Part shown: one piece after another, positions 20,287-31,298 of the stretch
How the letters are laid out: each line of letters begins with the position of its first letter
How positions within the stretch are numbered: the first letter of the stretch is position 1
Assembly: GCA_015680685.1 (NCBI GenBank)
Contig: MNCI01004280.1
Coordinates: forward strand, 21,903-53,513
Direction of reading: 5' to 3'
DNA length: 31,611 nt
From: Gnetum montanum
Taxonomy: Eukaryota > Streptophyta > Gnetopsida > Gnetales > Gnetaceae
Notes under the pieces: generated by a model
What the model saw: only the letters and a program-made list of their open reading frames with translations
What the model was told of the DNA's origin: nothing
Databases searched by the model: none
Made by a program: the position numbers and the translations under genes

Positions 20287-20966
20287 TACCAGATAAGTAG
20301 TTATGCAAAAAAGTGCAAAAGTTATGCAGAAGAGTGCGAATGAACAAGGAAACTGGAAAACAAAAAGAAAGAAAGAAGGCTTTACATCTTACAGGGTCCC
20401 CAAGGGATCGTCGAGGCCACCGACCTGCACCACACAAGGAATAAACAACCAAAAATGGGTGTCACATTTATGCCAGTGCATGATAGGGTGTAGAATACAT
20501 GCAATACTACCATAAAATGGGAAATCTAGCTAGCAACCAAGAAGGCTTCGGGTCTTGCAAGATCCCCGAGGGACCGTCAGAGCGACCGCTCTGTACCACA
20601 CGAGATGGAGTATAGAACGCATGTAAGACTACCATAAAATGAGCATGCTAACTAGCAGTTAGGAATAATTTATGTCTCACAGGAACCCTGAGGGACCATC
20701 GAGGTGACCAATCTATACCACGTGAGATGGGGTACAGAACGCATGCAAGACAATCGTAAGATGAGCTAGTTAGCTGGCGATCAGAGGCCTTGTGTTTTTT
20801 GGGGCTCCCGAAGAACCGTCAAGGTGATCGATCTGCATTGCACAAAGCACAAATAACCACAAAGGATGTCATGTTTATGCTTATGTGTATCAGCATGCAG
20901 AAGGCTCACAGAACTACAATGACACACGAAAAGGCACCAAAGGCCCTCCTTCTAGCGCTAGAAAAC
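20287..20966 (-). repeat. Leader of element B with four-unit repeat
   Basis: Between the 5' LTR and gag, four units share CCCNGAGGGACCGTCRAGGYGACC followed by a TGYACCACACRAG block. Anchors are near 20398, 20565, 20687 and 20807 (spacings about 167, 122 and 120). The first and fourth also share an extra ~45-base piece containing AAATAACCA and TTTATGC. No long reading frame fits a gene. A repeat-rich leader could act in packaging or translation, but that is a guess. Confidence 0.7.
20944..20960 (-). promoter_or_regulatory. Candidate primer-binding site of element B
   Basis: Six bases after the 5' LTR the minus strand reads TAGCGCTAGAAGGAGGG. If the second base was G, it would start TGGCGC, as expected for pairing to a tRNA 3' CCA end. 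The tRNA is not identified. The TAGCGCTA part is itself palindromic. Confidence 0.4.
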
Positions 20967-22624
20967 TGTAGCGATCAAAAACGTCGGTGGCTGCAAAACA
21001 TTGAGGAGTCGGTGGGCATGACAGTCTCAACCTTGTACCTGCTGGAGGGCTGTGTCGGGTGTGTGTAGATACGGGGTGCCCTGAATGGCCTGGTTGATTA
21101 GACAAGGACTTAATCGGCGTCTATATAGCCTTTTGCAACATATACTTTTTGAAACGGAATGGAAATGTGAAATAATGCTTGAAAATAAATAAAGCAGAAA
21201 AATAGTGCAAGATTCAACAATAAGTAAGAAATAAAGTAAAAATGTGGTTAGAAAATTGCACCACTCTAAAGCTACAGGTTTTCTCTATCAAGATGGATAC
21301 AGTCGGTTACATAGTGTGGCGAAGTGTAGAGATGTCGAGAGTAACCAAGACGTGTAGAGCAAAACAGGTTGTGCACTTGGGCATGGCCTTGAGTGCTGAC
21401 AATGCAGGAATTCTACCAAGGTGGTAGAAGGGGATAGAAAAAAATGTTAGCTAAACATGCTAACTATTTGCAGTGTCAAACAGAAAGCTTACAATGCTTG
21501 ATGTTACAATGTGCTGAGGAGAGAGCTTGAACACCAGAGAAAATGATTAGAAGACTTAGCAAAAAAGTGCTAATCGAATCGGGTATCAAACCTCTTTTGA
21601 ATGTTATTTTTCAAAAAATTCTAAACCCTTTGAATGTTTTTTCTCAGGGTATTTATAGGGCCAAGGGTACGAAAAAGGGGTGGTTTGGATGCCGCACACC
21701 TTGGGCCTAAGTTGACTTCCTGGCACCACACGTGCCATGTATGACCGTTGGGCCTACAAGGCCGTTGTAATGTGAACTTGTCATGCCATAACTGTGAGCC
21801 TGCCACATTGTAATTGTGCCATCAATGTCTAGAGATGTGTGCTAACGGTCCAATTAGGTGAAGTACATTGATGTCGCACAACCACCCACATGCCTTGCTA
21901 TGCTTCATAGCGTAGCGTGCTTAGTATAGCATCTTGTCATTCATTCTGCTACATGTGTGATGCATGCTTGTTATGCTATGCTACGCTACGTAGCGTAGTG
22001 TAGCATAGAGACCGGCCTTAGTCATGAAAGCTTTGCTGATTTACAAACTTTGCTTCCTGCAATGCGAGTCTCATGAAATTTTTTATTTCTGCCCTTCGAG
22101 CTACCTTCTGTCTCTTCCATAGGATTGCTACTCCTCACTGCACATTGTAGCTTAGCATAGCGTAGCAGCAGACATGGTCCGTTGCTTCTTGATGGAAAGG
22201 GACATTGCTGAAGGACTTGGAACTAGGCGTGGGGACTGGTTGTGGAGCTATTGCCATGCTACACTACATCACGTGGCATAGCGTTCCATTTTTCAATCGT
22301 CTTCTAAATTTTTCTACACTACATAGCGAGGTGTAGCGTAGCGTAGCAGACTTTGTGACTTATCAAACTTTCCAAACTATTTTTTGTGCATCCAGAATGT
22401 TGTTGCCAACTCCATGCACCATCTTTGAGTAGGCTGTTGGCTGGGCAAGCTACTTTGGTGGACAAGAAGGATGATGTAGAGCTTGTCCAAGCCCAAAGTA
22501 GAAAATTTTCCAAATTGGCTGGCTTGAACTTAGAATGTTCTCCTCCTGAAGATCTGCAGTAGTCCTTCATGAATTGCAAGGCCCAGTGAAGCAAGAATGA
22601 CCTCACATTTTTTTGGGTGTTTCA
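20967..22624 (-). mobile_element. 5' LTR of element B
   Basis: Partner of 4342-6010. On the minus strand it starts at 22624 (TGAAACACCC) and ends at 20967 (TCGCTACA). A TATAAATA lies at 21650-21657 (minus strand), so the transcript would start near 21625 and run leftward through gag and pol. An 18-bp perfect palindrome (CTACGCTACGTAGCGTAG, 21981-21998) sits in U3. Confidence 0.9.
21650..21657 (-). promoter_or_regulatory. TATA box in 5' LTR of element B
   Basis: Minus-strand TATAAATA in the same GGCCCTATAAATACCC context as the other LTR. This is the presumed promoter of the genomic RNA. Confidence 0.7.
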
Positions 22625-22629
22625 TTCAT
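22625..22629. repeat. Target-site duplication of element B, right copy
   Basis: TTCAT directly after the terminal CA of the right LTR, identical to 4337-4341. Confidence 0.85.
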
Positions 22630-25088
22630 GATAGTACATATTAAGATTAACATAACCATCTCAATATGTATATATCATATACCAAACGTAGAAAACGTAG
22701 AATAATCATTTTCATTACTAGTATTATATTTATGTTTTCATATTTTATTTTAATCTATGATTTTTTTAATAAAGTAAGAATATGATTATCATACATGATA
22801 ATAGATATTTTATATTATTCTAATTATTGTTTTATTTTATATTGGAACTTATTTTTTGATATCTAGGCTTATTATACTATAATATTGATGAATTTAATCC
22901 ATTGGATGATCATTGTACTCTTTTTGTGGATACATTTTACCTAGTTTTTTAGAAAATAGATTATTAATTATTTATTCTTTGAATTTACCAACTCCTAACT
23001 ATTATGTCTATAAGTACTTAGCAACATTGGTTATTTTAACATAAAAAATACATTGATATCTCTTTCATTCTCTTACTCATGGCAATGCTTGATGGACCTC
23101 TTTGTGATTTTTAGATCTAAAACTTTTTTTTCTTGAAAAACTTGGATCTTGGATAATCTCTTATGTAGATGAAGTATTCTTTTTTCTTGAATTCTTCAAG
23201 TAGATTTTTCCTTTGAATCTTCATACATTATTATACTTTTAGATGTCATTATTAATGTAATCCTTAGTTTCTATTGTCAAAATAATTCTAATATGCTATT
23301 ATTTATACTATATTTTACTATTTATATGTTTTTGATTTCTATTTTTTGCACTTTTCGACATCTTACATCATCAATTTCAAAATAAGACATCTCTAAGTAT
23401 CACAACCTATAGTTGTGATGGATATAAGAGTCATGAAAAAATTTAGGAATGTTTTCTAAAGTGACATGAACATGACAACATTTGATGAGAATGATTACTT
23501 TAGGAAATAATAACAAGAGGATATCTCAAGCATGTATGTGTGTATTTAGCATGTCACAAAAGCTTACTTAGGTTACATTAAACATGATTTGTAACAAGGA
23601 AACTAATATTAAACTAGCTAGGACTTCATGGTTGATCATCATGATGTAGTTAGTATTAAAATTAATTTTAGGATGGTAGTGGAGATCTATGGTCTTGAGT
23701 AACTATAGGATTAATAGTATCTATAATGCAATCCAATAGTTAAAAATTAACATGCATGAGAGTTTTTAATCCAATAGTTCATATTTTCATATATGATGGA
23801 TTAAAATTGGATAAAGATCATTTCTTGAGGTATTTAATTTTATATTTTGCCTATTCAATGGATTTGTATTATGGTCACAAATGTGTGTTTTTTTCATTAA
23901 ACTCTAATCTTATATTACACTAAACCTTAAGTTGGTATGAATTTGCTAATGTGAATTTTCAAGTGATTTCTAAGTTTTTAAGTCTTCTAGTAGTTTTTAT
24001 ATGTTTATGTGATCTTCTAAGTATTCAAGTAACTTAAATATTTGTTAAGTAATTAATTTTATTTATAATTATTTATGGGTAGTTAAGTTATAATTACTTT
24101 TCTAAGTATAATTTTTGGGATGTAAGATATATCACATCTAGTCCCTATGGCTACTGACAGATGTATAATCTACATATCACATGCAATCATTAACATGAAT
24201 TCTCAACAATATTAATAATTCTTGAAGCTATTCTATTACTATAATTACTCATAACATAACTAGTGCTAGTGCTTACTACCACATCTATAGTCGTAGTTCA
24301 CTAACCTTTTGAAGGGTAGATCCATGCATGTTTTAATGCTCTAAGATCTTGAAACTATCAAAGGTTGCATGTATTCTCTTCTACTCATAGCATGACAAAT
24401 GAGATAATAATCTCATTAATGCATCCCAATAAGGTTTTATTCAAATCCCATAATATGTCTCATTACAAACTACTTCAAACCTTTGTGTTGGTACCACTAG
24501 CATACATTCATATGCAATCATATAAATTCACTAATGCATACAATCACAATGTATTACAATCACATGATCAACATAACATCCAACTACACTAACTCCAAGA
24601 AATATTTGCTACAAAATTTAATTAAAATTTTATAGGATAAGCACATAAAATATACCTCTTAATTACAATAAAATGTCAAAGGCCTACAAACACTAAGTAA
24701 CCAGTGTCATAAGTGCTAATGCTCATATCCAATACATGATGGGTCAAAATCATTACATGCACATGATAGATCATCATAGTAGATACAAATAGATCAACAT
24801 CATAACACTTATATAAAAATTAAATTTTATTTCATAGCATCTTCATTAGCTTCGATGCACTTGTTGAAGGAGACCATGATTGTAGTTATAACTTGTAATT
24901 CACTTGCACCTATTTTTTTCAAAGGACTCTAACCTTAACATGGTGTACTATGAGCTCATGTTGTTAATTTAAATTCCATCATGACCTCACCATAGAGGTG
25001 TTGCATCTGTCTTATTCACAATATGTAAAAATATCAAAATAGAAAATCTTTGTGATCCTACTAGAGGTGGACTAGATCTCATGCCTGA
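22630..25088. other. AT-rich spacer without recognisable gene
   Basis: About 2.5 kb of AT-rich sequence between elements B and C. The longest open frame (24365-24592) has no domain and a composition like its surroundings, so I do not call it a gene. No tRNA, rRNA, terminal repeats or retroelement domains were recognised. Its left edge was once joined to 3554-4341. Confidence 0.6.
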
Positions 25089-25220
25089 TGATGAGTGGCG
25101 AGGCACCCCTACACTCAACCATATGAATATGAGTGTTACACGTGCGATCCGGTCGAACTCCATAGACTAAGTGCCTACATGCCTTATGGAACACTTAAGA
25201 TTAATCATTCGTTATCTTTC

Positions 25221-25265
25221 CAGACTTACTTGTATTTGTCACGGTTGTATGGTTAAGTAAGTCTG
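25221..25265. repeat. Conserved 11-bp stem-loop in element C 3' LTR
   Basis: CAGACTTACTT and AAGTAAGTCTG pair perfectly around a 23-base loop. The other LTR (31431-31475) has the same stem with loop changes. It would be transcribed, being downstream of the TATA box. Confidence 0.65.
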
Positions 25266-25808
25266 AGGTATGTGATTTTTATATCTTTTCTGTTTTATAT
25301 CCTATGCTAGTGAGGTGAAGGGTGAAGAGACTAATTAAATAACTTTAACTAACTAACTAAGCCTTAATTAACCTAGCATCAGTATCCGTTCCCACTTACT
25401 GTTCACAACCTAAAAAGATGCAACCTTAGTTACCAAACGCTAGTCGTTGCTGGGATCACCAAGCGTAATGCACGTGTTCGAGGCGGTCGTACTGAATGCA
25501 CTTAACTAGGAGAGAAGGGTTGAGAGAGATTTAATGACTAATAAAGCATTCAAGTGATGAACAATAAATAACAATAAATAAATTTCTAATTAGCTTAGTC
25601 CATGCACTGCAATGTTTATCCAAGAAGTTCATCTTTATTTCCGTACACAAACTTGTGTTCAGGTATAATATTTGCTTGAATAAAGATCCATTCACTTTGG
25701 AGCTCCTACTATGGGTACATGGAAATTATTCTATCTTTGGAGAGGTAAAATTGCCATAGTTTCGATACGGTCTAGGCCTAGAATGAGAAACAAGGCAGAG
25801 GTGCCTCT

Positions 25809-25816
25809 TATTTATA
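25809..25816 (-). promoter_or_regulatory. TATA box in element C LTR
   Basis: Minus-strand TATAAATA in CAAATCTATAAATAAGAGG, just downstream of the palindrome cluster at 25831-25925. Confidence 0.65.
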
Positions 25817-25830
25817 GATTTGGTAGCACA

Positions 25831-25925
25831 CCATGGTATCGCGTACGCGATATCGCAGGGGATGCGATATCATGGCGGATGTGATATCACGTACGCGATA
25901 TCGTGGCATGCAATATCACATCCCA
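25831..25925. promoter_or_regulatory. Cluster of GATATC/GTACGC palindromes upstream of element C TATA box
   Basis: Within 95 bases there is a perfect 16-bp palindrome TATCGCGTACGCGATA (25837-25852), an overlapping GCGATATCGC, a near-copy GATATCACGTACGCGATATC, and further GATATC and GATATT words with CATCC spacers. The cluster starts ~15 bases upstream of the TATA box and reaches the LTR end. It looks like multiple binding sites for a dimeric factor and is CpG-rich in an AT-rich setting. Confidence 0.65.
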
Positions 25926-27844
25926 TGATACCCCCATGATTGAATAAAACTTTGTCCTCAAGTTCCTTACAAAATATTGGGAAGGTATGGGATTATTGAC
26001 TAAATGAAACTAATGATGCATGTGATGACATGTGAATGGATCATCATTACAAGACAAGACAAAACTAGTGTTCACAACAACAAGAGTGAACATTTTATAC
26101 ATTTGACATCAGGCCTCATTTGGCAGCTAAGAAAGAGAGAGAGAGAAAGAAGTTTTGCTGCTACCAATGCCAAGATTGCACCTTTCTTTGTCCATCCACA
26201 AGCGTACCATCGATCTTGCTCCTTGCATAGTTGCTTTAGCACTACTCCATTCTAAGTGTTTTCTCTAGATCCAATCCCTTGTTGCATGATTGCCATCTGC
26301 ACACACAACACAACCTTAATATTAGCAAGGGTAAATGAATCACAATGTAGTTGATACCTTGCTTCAGTGAAAGGTCCATTGGCTGAGTTGTGGTATGGCT
26401 GATATGAGTCTAGAGATATATTCATGATAACTATTGAAGGTGTAGGGGTTAGGAGAAAATCAAAAAAATTGGACCAGGACCCTCATGACTAAGAGAAAAC
26501 CTCCGGTAGCGATAGAATGGAGAAAGAAAAGGAACAAAAAAGATACCCAAAAAGAGATGACTATAACGTTGATGAAATGGATGTCAAGATGGAAATGAAC
26601 AAAATAATATAGCTCGCAAAAATGTTAGGGAAAAGAATTTAACTGGTGTACCAAATAAGAATGCCTGTGGGTCCTTCCCAAAGCAGGCTCATGGCCTTAA
26701 TGCCTTAAAAAATGCACATTCAAAGAGTCCGTAGGCTTTGGAAATGTCGTTTGGAATAAGAGTTAAAGTCTTAACCACAAGAATTTACCAAAAAGCAAAC
26801 AATGCATCAACCAAAATATACACTAATGATACAATCGGCAATGAGGTGAACAATGGAGAGAAGGATGGAGAAAAGAGAATGGAATAGAATCCCAAGAACA
26901 AGGTGGTGTATAGCCCCTTGTGTATTTCATGGTTAATGTGACTTAGCAGATCCCATTCCAAGTCAGGCCTCAAAAAAATCACTTCCAATGCCTTTGCATT
27001 AATGCATTCGGCCAATCCATCCCCTTGAAGTAACAAGAATGCCTTCAGCTAAGAGCCACCACCATTCCTACGAAATAATGAGGAGAGAATGGGAAGCGAG
27101 AAGGGCCTTAGTTAGAGGGAACATTTTTATTTTAGTTCCATAACTAGTGCTTGTAGCCCAAATGATTATTTTGTATAAGGGGTGTGCTTTGAATTCTCAC
27201 TTTTCTTTTCTTTTTATGTGTTTATACGTCAGAACCACACCATGCAAAGTATTTGTTATTTTTATTAGCTCAGCTTCCCGATAATTGGGTAACATCAAGA
27301 GAATGGCCAACACAAATTCATCAAGTTCCCTTGAAGTCACACCCTTTTCAATGCTTGAGTCCTTCCTTAGTTTGAGAAATGCCCAATCACCGATTCGTTA
27401 TAGTTCCTATTGGAAAGGGACTGTACATTTCCAACCTGAGAGAGACCATAGAAAATTGCAGATGTATGGATGAACTGGACTTATTGCCTGCTATATTAAA
27501 AGAAACATATCTTAGTATCAACATCATAACTTAAAGGTAAAAACCAAACATTAGTAATCAATATAAAAATAGTTCATACCATCATTAAGAACACTTATTG
27601 GGTGACAAACTTATAAGATGGATAACACACACAAGAAATGAAAAAGGTATAAACAATGTTGTAAAACAAAAATAAGAAAAGTTAAAGAAATTTGTGAAAT
27701 AAAAATGTGTAGAACAAAAACGTGTAAAACAAAAAATGTGTAAAAAAATGTGCAAAATAGAAATTTAAAAAGAATTGAGGGCCCCAAATGATTAGCATAG
27801 GTGGCCATATCCCCCATGACTAAATGGAAAAGGAGAGATCTAAA
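25926..27844 (-). other. Non-coding 3' part of element C
   Basis: About 1.9 kb where pol would be expected. I found no RT, RNase H or integrase motif on either strand. A 26785-27036 minus-strand frame (MLLQGDGLAECINAKALEV, hydrophobic end) has no recognised domain. An A-rich short repeat (AAAATGTGTARAACA-like) lies at about 27690-27765. A GA-repeat (GAGAGAGAGA) lies near 26130. A GGGGGTATCA tract on the minus strand next to 25925 may be the polypurine tract. Confidence 0.55.
27690..27765. repeat. Short A-rich tandem repeat
   Basis: Four or five degenerate units of AAAA(A)TGTGTARAACA with a period of about 15-18 bases, inside the non-coding part of element C. Confidence 0.5.
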
Positions 27845-28016
27845 ATAATGAGCACCTATTTAAATTTCTTAGAAGTGTACAACTTCTCCCAATTGATGTT
27901 TTTAGGTTAAGGGATGGAAGTTGGCGAATCTCATATTCCAATGTATCTATGCTTTTGTTATGGGCATGAGTTGTTTCCCCAGTTCGTTCCATGCATGTTG
28001 GTTGTTTCTTTTTCGA

Positions 28017-28569
28017 TTAGATGTCAATGATGGGGTGTCCACTTGTTGTGGTTGCTACATATAGGAACCTTTGTATCAGAGTTTCTAGGGCATACCAGTT
28101 GCATGTAGGAGATGCTGAGCATTCCTCCATGTCATCACCCGATGAGTCATTGTATGTGATGCATGGAACTTTCTTCTTGATCTTTCCATAAATGCTTACC
28201 TTAGATACTTCCAAGGAAATATCGCAAATTCCTAGGCATGCATCTATTGTGCTTAGCCATGTCCTTCTCATTATAATTGGGAAGTCCCCTTCGTTGTTGT
28301 TGACTTCTATCACCAAGAAATTAGCTGGGTATTACCAACCACACATAGTGGTAATGATTTCCTCCACCAATCCCAAGGAAATGATGATGGACTGGTCAGC
28401 TAGCTCTAGTTGAATATTTCTCTTCTTAACTGGAGGCAGGTTCTAGGCTTGATACATTTCTTGTGAAATTAAGTTGACTTTGGAACTTGAGTCAAGAAGA
28501 GCCTTATGAGGTTCATTCCCAATGACTTGGAGGTAGATTAAGGGACTTCCAGGGTCAGAGAGTTTCCTA
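28017..28569 (-). pseudogene. Protease of element C
   Basis: It continues the gag frame. GNEPHKALLDSSSKVNLISQ holds the active-site position; the usual D-S/T-G-S reads D-S-S-S, so the glycine is lost and activity is unlikely. Later ANFLVIEVNNN, FPIIMRRTWLSTIDACLGIC and YGKIKKKVP match the flap and I-I-L-G-R-x-W/F-L region, with the motif's G changed to R. The frame ends at a TAA (28017-28019), and a further open ~55 codons in frame run to about 27845. No RT follows. Confidence 0.75.
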
Positions 28570-31154
28570 GGAAGGTGGCCTACCTTGATCCAGTCAGTTA
28601 CGGTATGTGTTAACATAACCGTATGCGTTGAGCTCTATTGTTGGTTTGAAGGGAGCTCCGAAGCCTTATGTGTTGGAGGAGCGTACATAGACTCAAGCGC
28701 TTGTGGTTGTGAGAGCTTGTTTAGGATTTTTGTTATTAAGAAAGGTCTTCTCTTCTTGTATTTGTCAGAACCACCAGTGGGTTGAAGGTTTACAGCTCTC
28801 GTAGCATTACATTACTATGGTTGAGTGGGGAGTTCTCCTTGCATTGTTGGAGCAAGTGGTATTGGAACTAACGGTGCAAGAGAGGCAGATGGATTTGGAG
28901 GATGGTATGCATGTGGTATGTCTCCCAAAGGAGAAGGAGTCCTTCTAAAATACTCTCAAATTTGGTAGTGACGTTGTGGGGTTTCGTGACCCATAGAGTC
29001 ACTTGGAGAAATCGGCTGTTGCACGTAGTAGCCATATGGGTCTAGTTGCCGGTAAGGGTATTGTTGTCTAGGCAGTGGCATCCCCCATGAATGTGGATGT
29101 TTCCACTACTGATGTTGCTTGATAGGTTGTGGCAAAGTTCCACTTGGATAATACATTAATGGTTGGTGGAACTACCTTGGGTTACCTTGGGGATAAGGTA
29201 ACCTTCAGGGTGCTTGCCGTCTGTTAAGTCTCGGGTTGAGTGCATACATCCAAAACTCTTGTAGATGTGAGATTATTGGGCAACATCCCTTAGGATGGTC
29301 ATATTGGTAGATCTCACATCCACTGTCATTGTCTATGTCTGAATCCACAACCTCATCAGTGATATTCATTTTTCCCTTACCCTTGTCATGTGCATGGCTT
29401 GAATCTCTCCGCTTTTTCTTGTCATGGTCACTACCTTGTTCCTCCTTAGACTCCTCTACAATCTTTAGGAAAATTTCAATATTACTATCTAAGGAGCTCC
29501 ATATTTCATCTACCTTAGCCAATTCTTCCATTGTTAATGTCTGAAGTGACAAGGTTTTTCTATTAACCAACTCTTCGAGTGGTGAATCATCCTCTTCATC
29601 GTAAAATCTTACTCCCTTCTTTCGAAGGGAAGGATCGCAGTTATGTTCTTCCACGCTTTCTCTTTTCCATAGCTCCCCTTCTTCTTTAGCTACTTGCTCC
29701 AATAATCAATGAATTTCATGGGATCTAAGTTCTGATAATCTCCCTTGGGCATAAGTCCCAAGGGTTCTCCTAGTTTCATGTCTTAGCCCATCTACGAGGT
29801 GGTGGAGTTGATCCCGTTGTGCATAACCATGGCCCGAACAACAATGTAGCAATGTGTAGTAGCAGCCCATGGAAACATCCAAGGGTCTGTGATTACCCTG
29901 CTTCCATCATTGGATCTGCTTACACAAGTTAGACACTTTGGAGTATGTTTGGTATATATCGTTGAAAAACTCTAACATCGTACTCCATCTCCTAATGGTT
30001 TCCGATTCTAAGGACCGGTACCAACTCTATGCTTCCTTTTTGAGTGTCATAGAAAATAACTTCAATTTCTGCCACTAATTCTCTATGTTCTACAAGGTTT
30101 AGGCATCATGAAATGCTTGTAAATGATTTTTTGGATCAGCATTATATCCCCCCTCAGACCGTGGGATATTATTCATGTCTAAGTGCTTGATCCAGCTATC
30201 TTTTTGATGCCTTGTCAGTATTCTAACTGCCTCTATTATATCTAGCATACTCTAGGTTGCAAGTAGGAGCTCATCATGATCATCTCTCTCATGAAGTCTA
30301 TGATTCCTATGTTGTTTCCTACTTTCCCTTCTACCATGCCTAGGCTCTCTAGACTGTCCTTGTCCTTGCTCTCGACTCTCTCGTCGAGGTCTCTCATCTC
30401 ACTTACCCTTATCCTCACCGTTATGCTCTTAGTGACTACATCCTGATGTGGAAGGAGAGGGTGAATGATGTGATGAAGGAAAATATGAAGGAGAACCATC
30501 ATCATGATGATGTTTCTTACCTTCTCTTAGATGGATATGACCCTGATCTTGATGATGAACAGAATGCCCATCCTCGTCATGTGTTCTTGTTCCCTTAGTG
30601 AACAATTGGTGTTCACAAGGATCAGAACTAGGGTTGTGTATCATGGAGTGTAGGTTCTGATACCCCACCTTCTCACTATTGTTAGGAGGGGGAACATCAT
30701 TTGATGGAGAACCCATTATAAGTGGTTCGCCATCTCCAATTTCACTTAGGATGTGTGGGACCCCTTTGCCCTTCAATAATGTATGGTGGCTCTCCTACCT
30801 TGACTCCCTTAAATGTTGTGCTGCTATAGGATGGTAATCCCTTATGTCAAAATCACCTATAACGTATTCAGCGTATAGCTGTGTCATGCCTATCTGTGCA
30901 AGAGCATGAAGAAGCATGTCAGGGACTGCCCAATCTAGAGGTAATACTATGTTACCTTGCAAATCTCTCCAACGTAGTTGTTCATCCTAATGGAGGATAA
31001 ATGTAAAATCAGGTATGTACTCATCATGATGAGTATATACCACTCAATACTATTGAGGAACTGGCAGATTTTGGTTATGTGTTTTAGACTGCAGACTATT
31101 TCTTGTATGATCCTTAGGTGGTGAACTGCTATTATGAGAAGAAGAAGAAGACAT
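28570..31154 (-). pseudogene. Gag of element C
   Basis: Likely start is the ATG at 31154 (MSSSSSHNSSS). An N-terminal domain with WRDLQGNIVLPLDWAVPDML and a histidine/serine-rich linker (EGKKHHHDDGSPSYFPSSHH) are followed by a basic R/E/H-rich stretch. The gag core is at about 29703-30245: GGYNADPKNHLQAFHDA, LFSMTLKKEA, SWYRSLESETIRRWSTM, FFNDIYQTYS. Then come an acidic segment (29205-29702) and a Q/P/Y-rich linker. Several TAG, TAA and TGA codons interrupt, but frames at 30776, 29702 and 28316 are multiples of three apart, so I see no net frameshift over 1,046 codons with the protease. No zinc knuckle was recognised. Confidence 0.8.
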
Positions 31155-31279
31155 TGTGTCTTACTCGGTGTGTTGATTAATTGTTATATAATTTTTCATT
31201 TAATCAACCCTAAGGATTCATTTAAGATCCCAACGATGTGGATAATTTCCTATGTTCTACTTAGCGCACAAAAACTTAG

Positions 31280-31297
31280 TCCTTGGCAATGGTTCTA
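31280..31297 (-). promoter_or_regulatory. Decayed tRNA-Asp-type primer-binding site of element C
   Basis: One base after the 5' LTR the minus strand reads TAGAACCATTGCCAAGGA. The tRNA-Asp site common in Athila and Tat-like elements is TGGCGCCGTTGCCGGGGA. Twelve of 18 positions agree and five of six mismatches are G-to-A. Confidence 0.6.
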
Positions 31298-31298
31298 A

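Larger units (their letters stand above)
4342..22624 (-). mobile_element. Complete decayed Tat-lineage Ty3/gypsy retrotransposon, 18.3 kb (element B)
   Basis: Two long direct repeats (4342-6010, 20967-22624) with TG...CA ends bound an internal region. The whole is flanked by a perfect 5-bp duplication TTCAT (4337-4341, 22625-22629). Read on the minus strand the order is LTR, leader, gag, protease, gap, RT, RNase H, second RNase H, integrase, 3' UTR, polypurine tract, LTR. The second RNase H after the ordinary one, the CxxH...GHxxxxC knuckle and the DDGAS protease site are marks of the plant Tat lineage (Ogre, Retand, Grande relatives). LTRs differ by about one base in six over 250 bases counted by eye, nearly all transitions, so the insertion is old. 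Unusually, the 5.7-kb protease-RT gap contains a spliced gene on the opposite strand. Confidence 0.9.
25089..25925 (-). mobile_element. 3' LTR of element C (about 837 bp)
   Basis: The left edge is fixed by the match to 31299 onward (TGATGAGTGGCGAGG). The right edge is inferred from the terminal CA at 25924-25925, followed by TGATACCCCC, which on the minus strand is a GGGGGTATCA tract before TGGGATGTG. A minus-strand TATAAATA is at 25809-25816. The right boundary is less certain than the left, because the matching end of the other copy lies outside the window. Confidence 0.7.

Noticed and set aside
24365-24592. 75-codon + strand frame
   Set aside because: AT-rich composition like its surroundings, no motif and no regulatory context.
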